Shown: piece after piece, positions 7,243-15,367 of the stretch
Layout of the letters: each line of letters begins with the position of its first letter
How positions within the stretch are numbered: position 1 is the stretch's first letter
Position numbers and translations under genes: made by a program
NCBI GenBank assembly: GCA_002422725.1
Contig: DITE01000119.1
Span: forward strand, 1 to 21,166
From: Bacteroidales bacterium UBA6192
GTDB taxonomy: Bacteria; Bacteroidota; Bacteroidia; Bacteroidales; F082
Direction of reading: 5' to 3'
Length of the DNA: 21,166 nt
The notes under the pieces: generated by a model
What the model was told of the DNA's origin: nothing
The model's database searches: none
Seen by the model: the letters and a program-made list of their open reading frames with translations, nothing else

Positions 7243-7899
7243 ATGATTAAAATAATTATTGCTGACGATCACCAACTTGTTGCAGAAGGTTTAAAGTCAA
7301 TTATTGAGCAAAATAATCAATACAAGGTTATTGCTTTGGCTACCAATGGTGTCGACTTACTAAAAAAGCTACAGATAGTGAGTCCCGATATTATCATGTT
7401 GGATATTGATATGCCAGTGATGAGCGGCATAGAAGCAACCCAGCAAGTTAGAAAGCTTTATCCTGAAATAAAAATTATCATTCTCTCCCTTCATGAAGAA
7501 AAAGGACTCGTAAAAAAAATGACTGATTTAGGTGCAAGTGGGTTTATTATTAAGAATTCGGATAAAGATGAGCTATCAATTGCCATCAATAGGGTATTTC
7601 AGGGAGGAAAGTATTTTTCTTCGGCTTTGACTATGAATTTAATATCTCAGAATATCACACCAGCAATCCCTGGAGCATATGATGACAAGAAAACACTGCT
7701 TACTGACAGGGAGGTTGAAATACTCAAATTTATTGCCGAAGGCCTATCAAACAAAGAAATTGGTGATAAGCTTTTCATCAGTCACCGAACAGTTGACACC
7801 CACCGGACTAACCTGATGAAAAAACTGGAGGTGAATAACATTGCCGGCCTGATAAGATATGCAATTAAGAATGGTTTCCTCGGACATAATTTTCAATAA
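7243..7899 (+). CDS. NarL/LuxR-family response regulator
   Basis: A 218-residue transcription factor. The receiver domain (about 1-120) has the acidic pair Asp8-Asp9, the phosphoacceptor Asp54 in IMLDIDMPVMSG, the Ser at SLHEEK in the switch position and Lys104 (FIIKNS). The C-terminal LuxR-type helix-turn-helix (about 152-212) has the classic LTDREVEILKFIAEGLSNKE and ISHRTVDTHRTNLMKKL segments. It starts 3 bases after the kinase stop codon, so the two form a two-component pair transcribed together, and the HisKA_3 kinase type is the usual partner of this regulator type. The targets are not evident from the window. It is followed by a long untranslated stretch before the terminator. Confidence 0.96.
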   Translation: MIKIIIADDHQLVAEGLKSIIEQNNQYKVIALATNGVDLLKKLQIVSPDIIMLDIDMPVMSGIEATQQVRKLYPEIKIIILSLHEEKGLVKKMTDLGASGFIIKNSDKDELSIAINRVFQGGKYFSSALTMNLISQNITPAIPGAYDDKKTLLTDREVEILKFIAEGLSNKEIGDKLFISHRTVDTHRTNLMKKLEVNNIAGLIRYAIKNGFLGHNFQ

Positions 7900-8068
7900 A
7901 TTCTTTTGAATTTTAACTTCCAACGAAAGAAAAATACACAAGATCTGTTTCCTAAGATGTTTACCTTATAAAAACCCAATTTTTACCTTAATAATCATTA
8001 TCGGGATATTAAAGAACTTTGGCGCTTCAGTCAGAAAACTTATTTATTGAGGCTTAATAAGGAATGCG

Positions 8069-8145
8069 CAGGGCAATCCCGGTTATCATAAATGTTTTAG
8101 GCTTTGAGGTTTTTAGTATGGTAATCCGGGAACCCTGTGTTTTTT
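8069..8145 (+). terminator. Long-stem terminator for the two-component operon
   Basis: CAGGG (8069-8073), TCCCGG (8077-8082) and TTATCATA (8083-8090) pair with TATGGTAA (8117-8124), CCGGGA (8126-8131) and CCCTG (8133-8137), with a small internal bulge and a loop of about 26 bases. Six Ts follow at 8140-8145 on the plus strand. There is no matching T-tract on the other side, so it should act mainly on plus-strand transcripts. It lies about 170-245 bases after the response-regulator stop codon. Confidence 0.65.
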
Positions 8146-8149
8146 CACT

Positions 8150-9823
8150 TTATTGTTTGATTATTTTGACTGTCTGTACTTGTGACTTATCCGTAACTTT
8201 GATCACATATACTCCGCTTTTCAGTGTGTAATAAAATGATTCAAAGCTTGTTAAAACAATTCCATTTCGTATTAATTCAAACAATAAGCGCCCATTCAAA
8301 TCATAAATACTTAACCCATTTACTTCTTCGCCCAATTCGATGGTGATAAAACTGCTCGAAGGGTTTGGATAAACCTTTACAAGCGATTTTTCAACATCTG
8401 GTTGCTGATCGATAATTGTAAGTATAGAATGAGCGAGCATATAATCGGGAATGCCAAAACCATAGAAGACATCAGGTGATGTAGCTCTGTCAGCACTTTG
8501 TTTGATAGCATCTTTGATTTGCAAATTTGTCATGGTGGGATTTGCTTGCCATAAGCAAGCTGACATTCCGGCAATTACCGGTGAGGAAAATGAAGTCCCG
8601 CTTCCATTACCAAACGAATTATTTGATGAAGCCAATGCTGTTCCAAATCCTCTTCCCATTACATCGGGTTTTATACGGTCGTCGTAGGTTGGGCCAATAG
8701 AACTAAAGGCAGCTCTCACCCCATCGGCACTAACAGCGCCAATAGAAAAAACATCAAATCCATCGGCAGGAGCTCCTACATAAGGAAATGATACATTTCC
8801 GCCTGAGTTTCCGGCACTATTCACAACCAGAACACCTTTTGAAGAAGCAATATCTGCTCCTATAGTTACGATACAGGTACTACCGTTCATATCTTCATAA
8901 GTATGATCATGTTGTGGCAAATCGAAAGTAATATAACCCAGCGAGCTATTGATAACATCAGCACCAACGCTATCGGCAAATTCGGCAGCTGAGACCCAGT
9001 GGTATTCTTCAATCAGGTTTTCAGTGAAAACATATTCAGGACGCAACAGCCAGAATGAAGCTCTGGGGGCAGTTCCAACAAGCTGGCCTGCAACATTGGA
9101 ACCAATGGTGCTCAATACAGCAGTACCATGGTAACTTTCAGTGAATACATCCCCACCTGGTTCATTGAAATCCTTTGTTCCCAATATCCTGTTTTCAGCC
9201 CATAGACTATCAAATGCAATATGTGTTGGAACCTCACTAAACCCACCATCCAGAATGGCTATTACCATACCCTCGCCTTTGTAGCCCAGATTATGCAACG
9301 GCACTCCATTAATCTGTGTGATTTGGTCTAATCCCAATCCATAATTATAGACATTCACAGAGCTTCCATTTTTCAAATTTTCAGCCAATACAGACTGAAT
9401 AGATTCGTTAGCAAAAAAGTCTTTTTCTTTGATTTGCTGGTTTAGAGGCTGTTCAACCAGTCCACGAATGCTTGCCACGTATGGCAATGCATTGATTTCA
9501 TCCAAAACCGATTGATCTGAGGTTTCAATTGTTACCCCATTCAACCATCGGGTTTGAAATAGCAGATTTGCTCCTGTAGCCATAACTCCGGAAAGGTATT
9601 GCGGATTTACCGGAAGATCATTATCCTGTATTGGAATCTGTTGATTCTGACGGCGTTCAATAGCTCTCTCAGTAAGAAATGCAGATGGATTGTCGATAGA
9701 GTAAGGTGAATTATTTTTATCGGTGAACTGCACATAATAACGATCCGGCGCAATCTGACCTATCAGATTGGACTCAATAGTGATAAAAAATATGATAACA
9801 CTAAGAAAAATCAACTTCTTCAT
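8150..9823 (-). CDS. Subtilisin-like serine peptidase (S8) with T9SS sorting domain
   Basis: A 557-residue secreted peptidase. A signal peptide (about 1-22) is followed by a propeptide-like region (about 24-150) and the S8 catalytic domain. The triad is Asp192 (AILDGGFS), His232 (ESYHGTA) and Ser411 (GTSFSSP), with Asn339 of the SAGN motif for the oxyanion hole, so the enzyme looks active. The last 75 or so residues (from VYPNPSSSFITIE to the C-terminus, with SIYDLNGRLLFE and GVYVIKV) are a type A T9SS sorting domain, which implies export across the outer membrane by the type IX secretion system and possibly attachment to the surface. It lies 49 bases downstream of the M1-type peptidase gene on the same strand, perhaps with its own promoter. 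Substrates are unknown. Confidence 0.95.
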   Translation of the reverse strand: MKKLIFLSVIIFFITIESNLIGQIAPDRYYVQFTDKNNSPYSIDNPSAFLTERAIERRQNQQIPIQDNDLPVNPQYLSGVMATGANLLFQTRWLNGVTIETSDQSVLDEINALPYVASIRGLVEQPLNQQIKEKDFFANESIQSVLAENLKNGSSVNVYNYGLGLDQITQINGVPLHNLGYKGEGMVIAILDGGFSEVPTHIAFDSLWAENRILGTKDFNEPGGDVFTESYHGTAVLSTIGSNVAGQLVGTAPRASFWLLRPEYVFTENLIEEYHWVSAAEFADSVGADVINSSLGYITFDLPQHDHTYEDMNGSTCIVTIGADIASSKGVLVVNSAGNSGGNVSFPYVGAPADGFDVFSIGAVSADGVRAAFSSIGPTYDDRIKPDVMGRGFGTALASSNNSFGNGSGTSFSSPVIAGMSACLWQANPTMTNLQIKDAIKQSADRATSPDVFYGFGIPDYMLAHSILTIIDQQPDVEKSLVKVYPNPSSSFITIELGEEVNGLSIYDLNGRLLFELIRNGIVLTSFESFYYTLKSGVYVIKVTDKSQVQTVKIIKQ

Positions 9824-9845
9824 AAATAGAGTATTTAAATATGGG

Positions 9846-9853
9846 CAAAAGTA
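9846..9853 (-). promoter_or_regulatory. Possible -7 element for the S8 peptidase gene
   Basis: On the minus strand TACTTTTG (complement of 9846-9853) is a perfect -7 match located 23 bases before the ATG, in the 49-base gap after the M1 gene. The nearest TTG upstream is 24 bases away, longer than usual, so the -33 half is poor. Confidence 0.4.
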
Positions 9854-9872
9854 AAGGCAATTTGCTTATGTT

Positions 9873-11771
9873 TTAGTCAAGAATCAAGATTTCATTGTTT
9901 TTTTTGTCAATATCTGGTATTTGGGAATTTCCAATTTTTACTGACCGGATGGCTTTGTTTCCGGGGATCAGGGCTGTTACGTAATCCTTGTTTTTACTCC
10001 ACTCAATCAATGGAACTTCAACAATCATCATGCTGCCATCGCTAAAAACCACCTCCATATATACTGGCAAAGGCAATCCGCCAATGTTTTCTATTATAAC
10101 CTGTCTGTCATTGGTAATTTTTTTGACTGACAAATCTGGATAGCAAAAATCATAAAGCCAGGGTTTGAAGTACCATGACAAATCGGTATCAGCAACCTGT
10201 TCAATGGTATGAAAAAAATCGAGTGGCAAAGGATGTTTTCCGACCCATCTGAACATAAACTCATGCAATGCTGCCAAGTAAACATTTCTACCCAATGCTT
10301 GTTCAAGGAAATAGTAAGTAAGTGCAGGTTTTACGTATGAAGCGTGCCGGAGGGTTGCGTAATTTCCGGCCATGAGGTTGTTTGGGATCATGGGTGGCAC
10401 ATCCATTTCATTGGCCGAGAAAGCCTCAAAAGTAATTATTGTGCGTTCAAGATATTTATATTCAGGATATAAGCTATCCACCATTGTATGAGGCCACAAG
10501 CTTGCCCATCCTTCATCCATCCATGCGTATTTCTTTTCGTTTGTGCCCATGGAGAATGGAAAATAGTTGTGGGCAATTTCATGAAAGGTAAGCCCAAAAC
10601 TATTGGGTTCATCCTCCGGTGCACTGTTGTTAGCCATCATCGGTGTTTCCATGCCACCTCCAGATCGCCCATTGCAGAAATTTGTCATTTTCGGATATGG
10701 AAAAGGAATCGCTGGCATGCTTTCAGACATATATCGGATGCTTGCACGACCAAATTCGGCCACTTTATCCCAATGATATGATTCGGGAGGATAAACTGCA
10801 TCAATAAATACCCTTTTTACCTCATTTGTATCCGTTTCAAAACTAACTCCATCCCACAACATGCCTATCGCGGCACCAAAACTAAAATCAGGCACCTGTT
10901 CTGCTACATATTTCCAACTTTTAGATTTCTTTAACTTTTTCGTAGCAAAAGCCTTAAAATCTTCTATTGTAATGATATTGACCACTGAGTCAGACTTCAT
11001 GGCCTCTTTATATCGACTCACAATATGCTGGGGATAAACATCCTCCGGGTTCTGCAATAATCCTGTTGCCCACACATTAAACCTGGCTGGCACGGTTAGA
11101 TCAACTTCGTAATTGTTAAAATCATTATAAAACTCCACGCTACCCCCGTATGAAATCATGTCCCACCCATCAATGTCATCATAAACAGCAATCTGGGGAT
11201 ACCAGTATGCCACAAACAGAATTGAATCACTGTATTTTCCCATCCTTACTGTTCGGTGCTGTGGTAAGTTTAATTCCCAATCTATAAAAATACTGACTTT
11301 ACTTCCAGGTAGAATAGCAAGTTCACGAACAATCAGTTTTGTTCCTGTTCGCACCACACGTGAACGGTCATTCCAATTAATCACCTTGCCATCAATCTTA
11401 ATCTGATGAATCACAGTGCCTTCGTGTAAGTCTTCTTTTCCCAGATCCCAATCACGGCTGTTACCCTTCCTGAAAATATCCTGATACAGATTAAACACCA
11501 ATCTTTTAAGCGTATCCGGACTATTGTTAAAATAATCCGCTTGAAGTTTTCCCTTTAAAGATGGATTTTCTGGAAACACCTCTGCTTCAATTTTGTAATT
11601 CGTTGAATTCTGCCAATAAGCCACTCCGGGCATCCCGTGAGTAGTGCGTGTTTGATTTTTTACTGCCCTCTTAAACTCCTTTGGAACCGGGTAAATGGAT
11701 GGCTGAGCAGCAATTCTTCCTGAAAACAGGATGATGGCAATAAATAACAAGCAAACGGGATGTAAGGACAT
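9873..11771 (-). CDS. Secreted M1-family (gluzincin) metallopeptidase
   Basis: A 632-residue protein with a signal peptide (about 1-22, ending IAAQ). The zinc site is complete: HEIAH at 397-401, followed after exactly 18 residues by Glu420 in WMDEGW, the HExxH-X18-E spacing of M1 aminopeptidases. Just upstream, GGGMET (371-376) corresponds to the GxMEN exopeptidase motif of the family, with Thr in place of Asn. The N-terminal part (about 50-250) is the beta-rich domain typical of M1 enzymes. There is no T9SS sorting domain, so it is probably periplasmic or membrane-associated. The gene precedes the S8 peptidase on the same strand and the two may be co-transcribed. It is divergent from the aldehyde dehydrogenase gene, 97 bases away. 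Aminopeptidase activity is inferred from the motifs. Confidence 0.92.
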   Translation of the reverse strand: MSLHPVCLLFIAIILFSGRIAAQPSIYPVPKEFKRAVKNQTRTTHGMPGVAYWQNSTNYKIEAEVFPENPSLKGKLQADYFNNSPDTLKRLVFNLYQDIFRKGNSRDWDLGKEDLHEGTVIHQIKIDGKVINWNDRSRVVRTGTKLIVRELAILPGSKVSIFIDWELNLPQHRTVRMGKYSDSILFVAYWYPQIAVYDDIDGWDMISYGGSVEFYNDFNNYEVDLTVPARFNVWATGLLQNPEDVYPQHIVSRYKEAMKSDSVVNIITIEDFKAFATKKLKKSKSWKYVAEQVPDFSFGAAIGMLWDGVSFETDTNEVKRVFIDAVYPPESYHWDKVAEFGRASIRYMSESMPAIPFPYPKMTNFCNGRSGGGMETPMMANNSAPEDEPNSFGLTFHEIAHNYFPFSMGTNEKKYAWMDEGWASLWPHTMVDSLYPEYKYLERTIITFEAFSANEMDVPPMIPNNLMAGNYATLRHASYVKPALTYYFLEQALGRNVYLAALHEFMFRWVGKHPLPLDFFHTIEQVADTDLSWYFKPWLYDFCYPDLSVKKITNDRQVIIENIGGLPLPVYMEVVFSDGSMMIVEVPLIEWSKNKDYVTALIPGNKAIRSVKIGNSQIPDIDKKNNEILILD

Positions 11772-11841
11772 TGGTAAAAAAATTAGAGCAGTAAAAATAC
11801 ATAAAACTATACCTTTTCAAGATTAAACAGAAAGGTTTTAG

Positions 11842-11849
11842 TTATTTTG
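11842..11849 (+). promoter_or_regulatory. Weak candidate -7 element for the aldehyde dehydrogenase-trmD unit
   Basis: TTATTTTG followed by CA differs from TAnnTTTG at one position. It lies 20 bases before the ATG at 11869, a normal distance for this phylum, but no clear -33 box is present. Confidence 0.3.
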
Positions 11850-11868
11850 CATTCAAATTGATCAATCA

Positions 11869-13233
11869 ATGATATCCAGCATCAATCCGTTTACCGGAAT
11901 AAAATTGCGAGACTATGCTACCCATGATGAAAAATCCAGGCAAGATATTTTGCACGGTTGTGATCAGGCTTATTTAAACTGGAAACAGACCAGTCAATCC
12001 TACCGATGCTATTTGATGAAGCAATTGGCAGGTAGCATTGAGCTTGAAAAAGAAAAGTTGGCTCATTTGATTACAATTGAAATGGGAAAACCCATCCGTG
12101 AGTCGATCAGTGAAATTGAAAAGTGTGTTTTCCTATGCGAATACTACAGCCAACCCGAGCACATTGGATTGACGCCAGAATCTCTGATCGTTGACGGCAA
12201 CAATGCCATGATAACTTTTGAACCAACGGGCATAATATTTGCGATTATGCCATGGAATTTCCCATTCTGGCAAGTTTTCCGGTTTGCCATCCCCAATCTG
12301 ATTGCCGGAAATGTTTGCTTATTGAAACATGCCCCAAACGTGACGGGCTGTGCTCTGGCAATTGAAGAGTTATTTTCGGCAGCCGGCTTCCCCACTGATG
12401 TTTTCAGGACTTTAATTATTGATACTGTTGATGTTGAAAGCATAATATCAAACCGCAAGGTTAAAGGAGTAACGCTTACCGGAAGCGCAAAAGCTGGCAG
12501 CAGTGTTGCTGCATTGGCAGGAAAATATGTAAAGAAAAGTGTTCTCGAACTTGGCGGATCTGATCCATTCCTTGTTTTTCCGGATGCCAATCTTCATCAA
12601 AGCTGCTTAACAGGTGCACGGTCGCGCATGATTAATGCCGGACAGGTTTGTATTGCATCAAAGCGGTTTATTGTTCATGAGTCAGTCTTTGATAAATTTG
12701 TCGAAATGCACCATCAGGCCCTCCGGCAATTAGTGCTTGGGGATCCGATGGAATATTCGACAGATATTGGTCCTTTAGCCAGGCCTGACCTGACAGATCA
12801 GATTGAGGAACAAGTTAAAATTTCTCTTGAACTGGGTGCCGTTGCACTGTGTGGCGCGAAAAGAAGCAATCTGCATCGCGAAATCTATGAACCAACACTC
12901 CTTATTAATATACAAAAAGGCATGCCAGTTTATGATCAGGAAACCTTTGGTCCAGTTTCGGTAGTTATTCCATTTAAGGATAAGGTTGAAGCTATTGAAC
13001 TTGCAAACGACACACATTTTGGTCTGGGAGCAAGCATCTGGTCTGAGAATATTGAACTGGCCAATGAGGTAGCGACAAAAATTGATGCCGGGGCAGTGTT
13101 TATCAATGGCATGACCCGCTCAGATCCACGCCTTCCTTTTGGAGGAACAAAAGGTTCGGGATATGGGCGAGAACTGCATAGTATTGGCATCAAGGAATTT
13201 ATGAATATTAAAACGATCTGGACCGCATCATGA
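11869..13233 (+). CDS. NAD(P)-dependent aldehyde dehydrogenase, succinate-semialdehyde type
   Basis: A 454-residue cytosolic enzyme that oxidises an aldehyde to the acid. The family residues are all present: Asn130 in PWNFPFW, Lys153 for coenzyme binding, the general base Glu227 in LELGGSDPF, the nucleophile Cys261 in NAGQVCIASKR, and ETFGPV near 358. The short length and the ELGGSDPF and NAGQVC-A-KR forms are closest, to my reading, to the YneI/Sad group of succinate-semialdehyde dehydrogenases, but the actual substrate cannot be fixed from sequence. The next gene, trmD, starts inside its stop codon (ATGA, 4-base overlap), so trmD translation is probably coupled to this gene. A 10-base palindrome (ATTGATCAAT, 11857-11866) sits in its leader. 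Confidence 0.93.
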   Translation: MISSINPFTGIKLRDYATHDEKSRQDILHGCDQAYLNWKQTSQSYRCYLMKQLAGSIELEKEKLAHLITIEMGKPIRESISEIEKCVFLCEYYSQPEHIGLTPESLIVDGNNAMITFEPTGIIFAIMPWNFPFWQVFRFAIPNLIAGNVCLLKHAPNVTGCALAIEELFSAAGFPTDVFRTLIIDTVDVESIISNRKVKGVTLTGSAKAGSSVAALAGKYVKKSVLELGGSDPFLVFPDANLHQSCLTGARSRMINAGQVCIASKRFIVHESVFDKFVEMHHQALRQLVLGDPMEYSTDIGPLARPDLTDQIEEQVKISLELGAVALCGAKRSNLHREIYEPTLLINIQKGMPVYDQETFGPVSVVIPFKDKVEAIELANDTHFGLGASIWSENIELANEVATKIDAGAVFINGMTRSDPRLPFGGTKGSGYGRELHSIGIKEFMNIKTIWTAS

Positions 13234-13907
13234 GAATCGACATCATTACCATATTTCCGGAAATGTTCCAGGGGCCTTTTACCGAATCGATGCTTAAAAG
13301 AGCTATGACAAAAAAACTCGTTGATATACAGATTCACAATTTACGTGATTTTACTGTGGACAAGCATAAAAAGGTGGATGATTATGCTTTTGCCGGAGGC
13401 GCCGGAATGGTTATGATGATTGAGCCAATTGACAGATGTATTGAATATTTAAAATCCGAAAGGAATTATGATGAAGTGGTTTACATGAGTCCGGATGGTA
13501 AAACCCTGAATCAAAATTTGTGTAACCGTATATCCTTACTCAACAATATTATTATTCTATGCGGACATTACAAGGGTATTGATGAGAGAATAAGAGAAAA
13601 TCTGATTACCATGGAGATATCGGTTGGCGACTATGTACTCACCGGAGGCGAATTGGCTGCAGCTGTTTTGACAGATTGTGTCGTCAGACTTATTCCCGGA
13701 GTTTTGGGTGATGAAACATCGGCATTATCGGATTCGTTCCAGGATGGCTTAGTGTCTCCCCCAGTCTATACCCGACCCCGTGAATATAAAGGCTGGAAAG
13801 TACCTGATGTTTTACTCTCGGGAGATGAAAAAATAATTGATGACTGGAAGCTTCAGCAAGCCATAAAAAGAACTAATGATAAAAGGCCTGATTTACTGAA
13901 GGATTGA
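13230..13907 (+). CDS. trmD: tRNA (guanine-N1-)-methyltransferase TrmD
   Basis: A 225-residue SPOUT methyltransferase that puts m1G at position 37 of tRNAs reading CNN codons, preventing +1 frameshifts. The N-terminus (RIDIITIFPEMF) is typical. The S-adenosylmethionine-binding trefoil knot is seen as LCGHYKGIDERI (about 110-121) and ISVGDYVLTGGELAA (130-144). Arg153 and Asp168 (in SDSFQDGL) appear to correspond to the catalytic Arg154 and Asp169 of the enterobacterial enzymes, and VYTRPREYKG follows. Length is normal. It overlaps the aldehyde dehydrogenase gene by 4 bases and is followed, 105 bases on, by rplS. The trmD-rplS pairing is widely conserved in bacteria, but the usual upstream rpsP and rimM are absent here. 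Confidence 0.97.
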   Translation: MRIDIITIFPEMFQGPFTESMLKRAMTKKLVDIQIHNLRDFTVDKHKKVDDYAFAGGAGMVMMIEPIDRCIEYLKSERNYDEVVYMSPDGKTLNQNLCNRISLLNNIIILCGHYKGIDERIRENLITMEISVGDYVLTGGELAAAVLTDCVVRLIPGVLGDETSALSDSFQDGLVSPPVYTRPREYKGWKVPDVLLSGDEKIIDDWKLQQAIKRTNDKRPDLLKD

Positions 13908-13960
13908 TGATAATTCCTTAAATTTTTTTGATAAAGGCTCATTCATTATAAATTAAATTG

Positions 13961-13968
13961 TATATTTG
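13961..13968 (+). promoter_or_regulatory. Predicted -7 element of an rplS promoter
   Basis: TATATTTG followed by CA is a perfect -7 match lying 44 bases before the rplS ATG. No TTTG sits at the normal -33 distance (around 13938-13941), so the assignment rests on one box. It would allow rplS to be transcribed independently of trmD with a leader of about 35-40 bases. Confidence 0.5.
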
Positions 13969-14012
13969 CACTCGTTTTTGAATTTTGCACCCAGTATAAT
14001 AATTATCTAACA

Positions 14013-14366
14013 ATGAGCCAGAACGCTATAATTCAGTTTGTGGAAGATCAGGTAGCTGTGAAAGAATTTCCTGAATTCAAGGCAGGTGATACCATTACCC
14101 TTACTTACAAAATTATCGAAGGAAACAAAGAACGTCTTCAGAAATTTCAAGGTGTTGTTTTGCAGCGTGTTGGCGCTGGTCCTAAAGCCACCTTTACTGT
14201 AAGAAAAATCTCCAACAACATTGGAGTTGAAAGAATTTTTCCAATCTCTTCGCCATTTATCGATGAGATTGAAGTGAATAAACAAGGTGCTGTGCGCAGA
14301 GCAAGAATCTTCTACCTAAGAGAACTCAGAGGTAAGAAAGCACGTATTAAGGAAGCCCGCAGGTAA
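14013..14366 (+). CDS. rplS: 50S ribosomal protein L19
   Basis: A 117-residue ribosomal protein located at the 30S-50S interface (bridge formation). The family landmarks are clear: FKAGDTITLTYKI near residue 22, ERLQKFQGVVLQRVGAG, the TFTVRKISNNIGVERIFPI core, and RARIFYLRELRGKKARIKE at the basic C-terminus. Length is normal for L19. It follows trmD in the conserved order, has a likely promoter of its own in the 105-base gap, and ends at a strong intrinsic terminator shared with the convergent rlmB-type gene. Confidence 0.98.
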   Translation: MSQNAIIQFVEDQVAVKEFPEFKAGDTITLTYKIIEGNKERLQKFQGVVLQRVGAGPKATFTVRKISNNIGVERIFPISSPFIDEIEVNKQGAVRRARIFYLRELRGKKARIKEARR

Positions 14367-14384
14367 ATTGTATTAAAGAATTGC

Positions 14385-14421
14385 AAAAACCTGTCTGTTC
14401 TTGAAACAGACAGGTTTTTTT
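14385..14421. terminator. Bidirectional terminator shared by rplS and the rlmB-type gene
   Basis: The stem ACCTGTCTGTT (14389-14399) / AACAGACAGGT (14405-14415) has a 5-base loop, is flanked by A5 on the left and T7 (14415-14421) on the right, and so works in both directions. On the plus strand it ends rplS; on the minus strand it ends the methyltransferase gene, whose TAA stop (14420-14422) lies within the run itself. Confidence 0.9.
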
Positions 14422-15166
14422 ATTGCCTTTGCCTGACCACCTCATACATGGCAATTCCGGCTGCAACGGACACATTCAGCGAACCAAGCTGTCCGATCAT
14501 AGGTATTTTAACCTGAATATCAGTGCGTTTAAGATATTCACCCGAAATCCCATCATCCTCTGAGCCCAACATTAACACCAAAGGGCCGCGAAGTTCAGCG
14601 TCCCATATGTTCACATTCGATTTTTCAGTAACTGCTACCAGTTTTAAACCACTCAATTTTAGATATTCGAGTGAAGTTTTTAAATTGTGTTCACGACAGA
14701 CTTTCAAACGCATTAATGCTCCTGCTGAAGTTTTCACGGCATCGGCACCAACACTTACCGAACCTTTTGAAGGGATAACTATTGCATCAATGCCAATTGC
14801 TTCAGCTGTTCGGGCAATTGCACCAAAATTTCTGACATCGGTAATGCGATCCAGAAAAAGAATAAATGGCAACCTTCCCTCTTCAAATATTAAGGGAATA
14901 ACCTGCTCAAGTGAATAATAAGTAACTGGTGAAATTAACGCAATGACACCCTGGTGATTCTTGCGTGTAATCCGGTTAAGCTTTTCAACAGGAACCTGAA
15001 GAACCGGAATGCTGTTTTCCTTTGCAAGCTTCAAAATTTCAGATAATTGAGGAGTCTGGCCTGTTCGTGCAACAAAAAGTTTATCAACCTGTTGATCAGA
15101 TCGTAATGCTTCTAATACAGGATGAATGCCAAAAATCATTTCCTGAATCGTATTTTGGTTGTCCAT
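14420..15166 (-). CDS. rlmB: 23S rRNA 2'-O-methyltransferase, RlmB/TrmH (SpoU) family
   Basis: A 248-residue SPOUT-class enzyme. RlmB methylates the 2'-hydroxyl of G2251 in 23S rRNA (E. coli numbering). The N-terminal substrate-binding domain begins with the typical IFGIHPVLEALRS. The three SpoU motifs are present: LDRITDVRNFGAIARTAEA (105-123, with Asn113 and Arg119), VLMLGSEDDGIS (197-208, Glu203) and IPMIGQLGSLNVSVAAGIAM (221-240, Asn231). Motif 1 reads DVRN in place of the more usual DPHN. The N-terminal domain favours RlmB over TrmH or TrmL, but the exact target nucleotide is inferred. It is a single-gene unit convergent with rplS. A near-consensus -7 element (TATCTTTA, complement of 15191-15198) lies upstream. 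Confidence 0.88.
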   Translation of the reverse strand: MDNQNTIQEMIFGIHPVLEALRSDQQVDKLFVARTGQTPQLSEILKLAKENSIPVLQVPVEKLNRITRKNHQGVIALISPVTYYSLEQVIPLIFEEGRLPFILFLDRITDVRNFGAIARTAEAIGIDAIVIPSKGSVSVGADAVKTSAGALMRLKVCREHNLKTSLEYLKLSGLKLVAVTEKSNVNIWDAELRGPLVLMLGSEDDGISGEYLKRTDIQVKIPMIGQLGSLNVSVAAGIAMYEVVRQRQ

Positions 15167-15367
15167 AATAAATTGGGCTTTTATACTATGTAAAGATAAT
15201 GGTTAAAATGATCAATCGGCTCAAGCACATTTTCAGATGAAACAGTAATGAATGCAATAAAAACGGAGTTGAAGGCGACTCTTTATATAATTCATCCAAA
15301 TTTTCTCCCATTTTTGTACAATCGTCAGAAATTTGTAATTTAGTGCACTTATCTTGCGCGCTATCAT

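Noticed and set aside
8069..8137. Reading the long hairpin as a terminator for the S8 peptidase gene
   Set aside because: On the minus strand the stem is not followed by a T-run; only the plus-strand side has one.
11857..11866. ATTGATCAAT palindrome in the aldehyde dehydrogenase leader
   Set aside because: A 10-base AT-rich palindrome is expected by chance in this composition; there is no second copy or other support.
12144..12590. 148-codon open frame antisense to the aldehyde dehydrogenase
   Set aside because: It is a shadow of a clearly coding gene; the translation resembles no family and the sense strand has all catalytic motifs.
15332..15356. Possible promoter for the double TonB-domain gene
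   Set aside because: TTTG at 15332 is followed by only 13 bases and a poor -7 match (TTATCTTG); the spacing and sequence do not fit the consensus.
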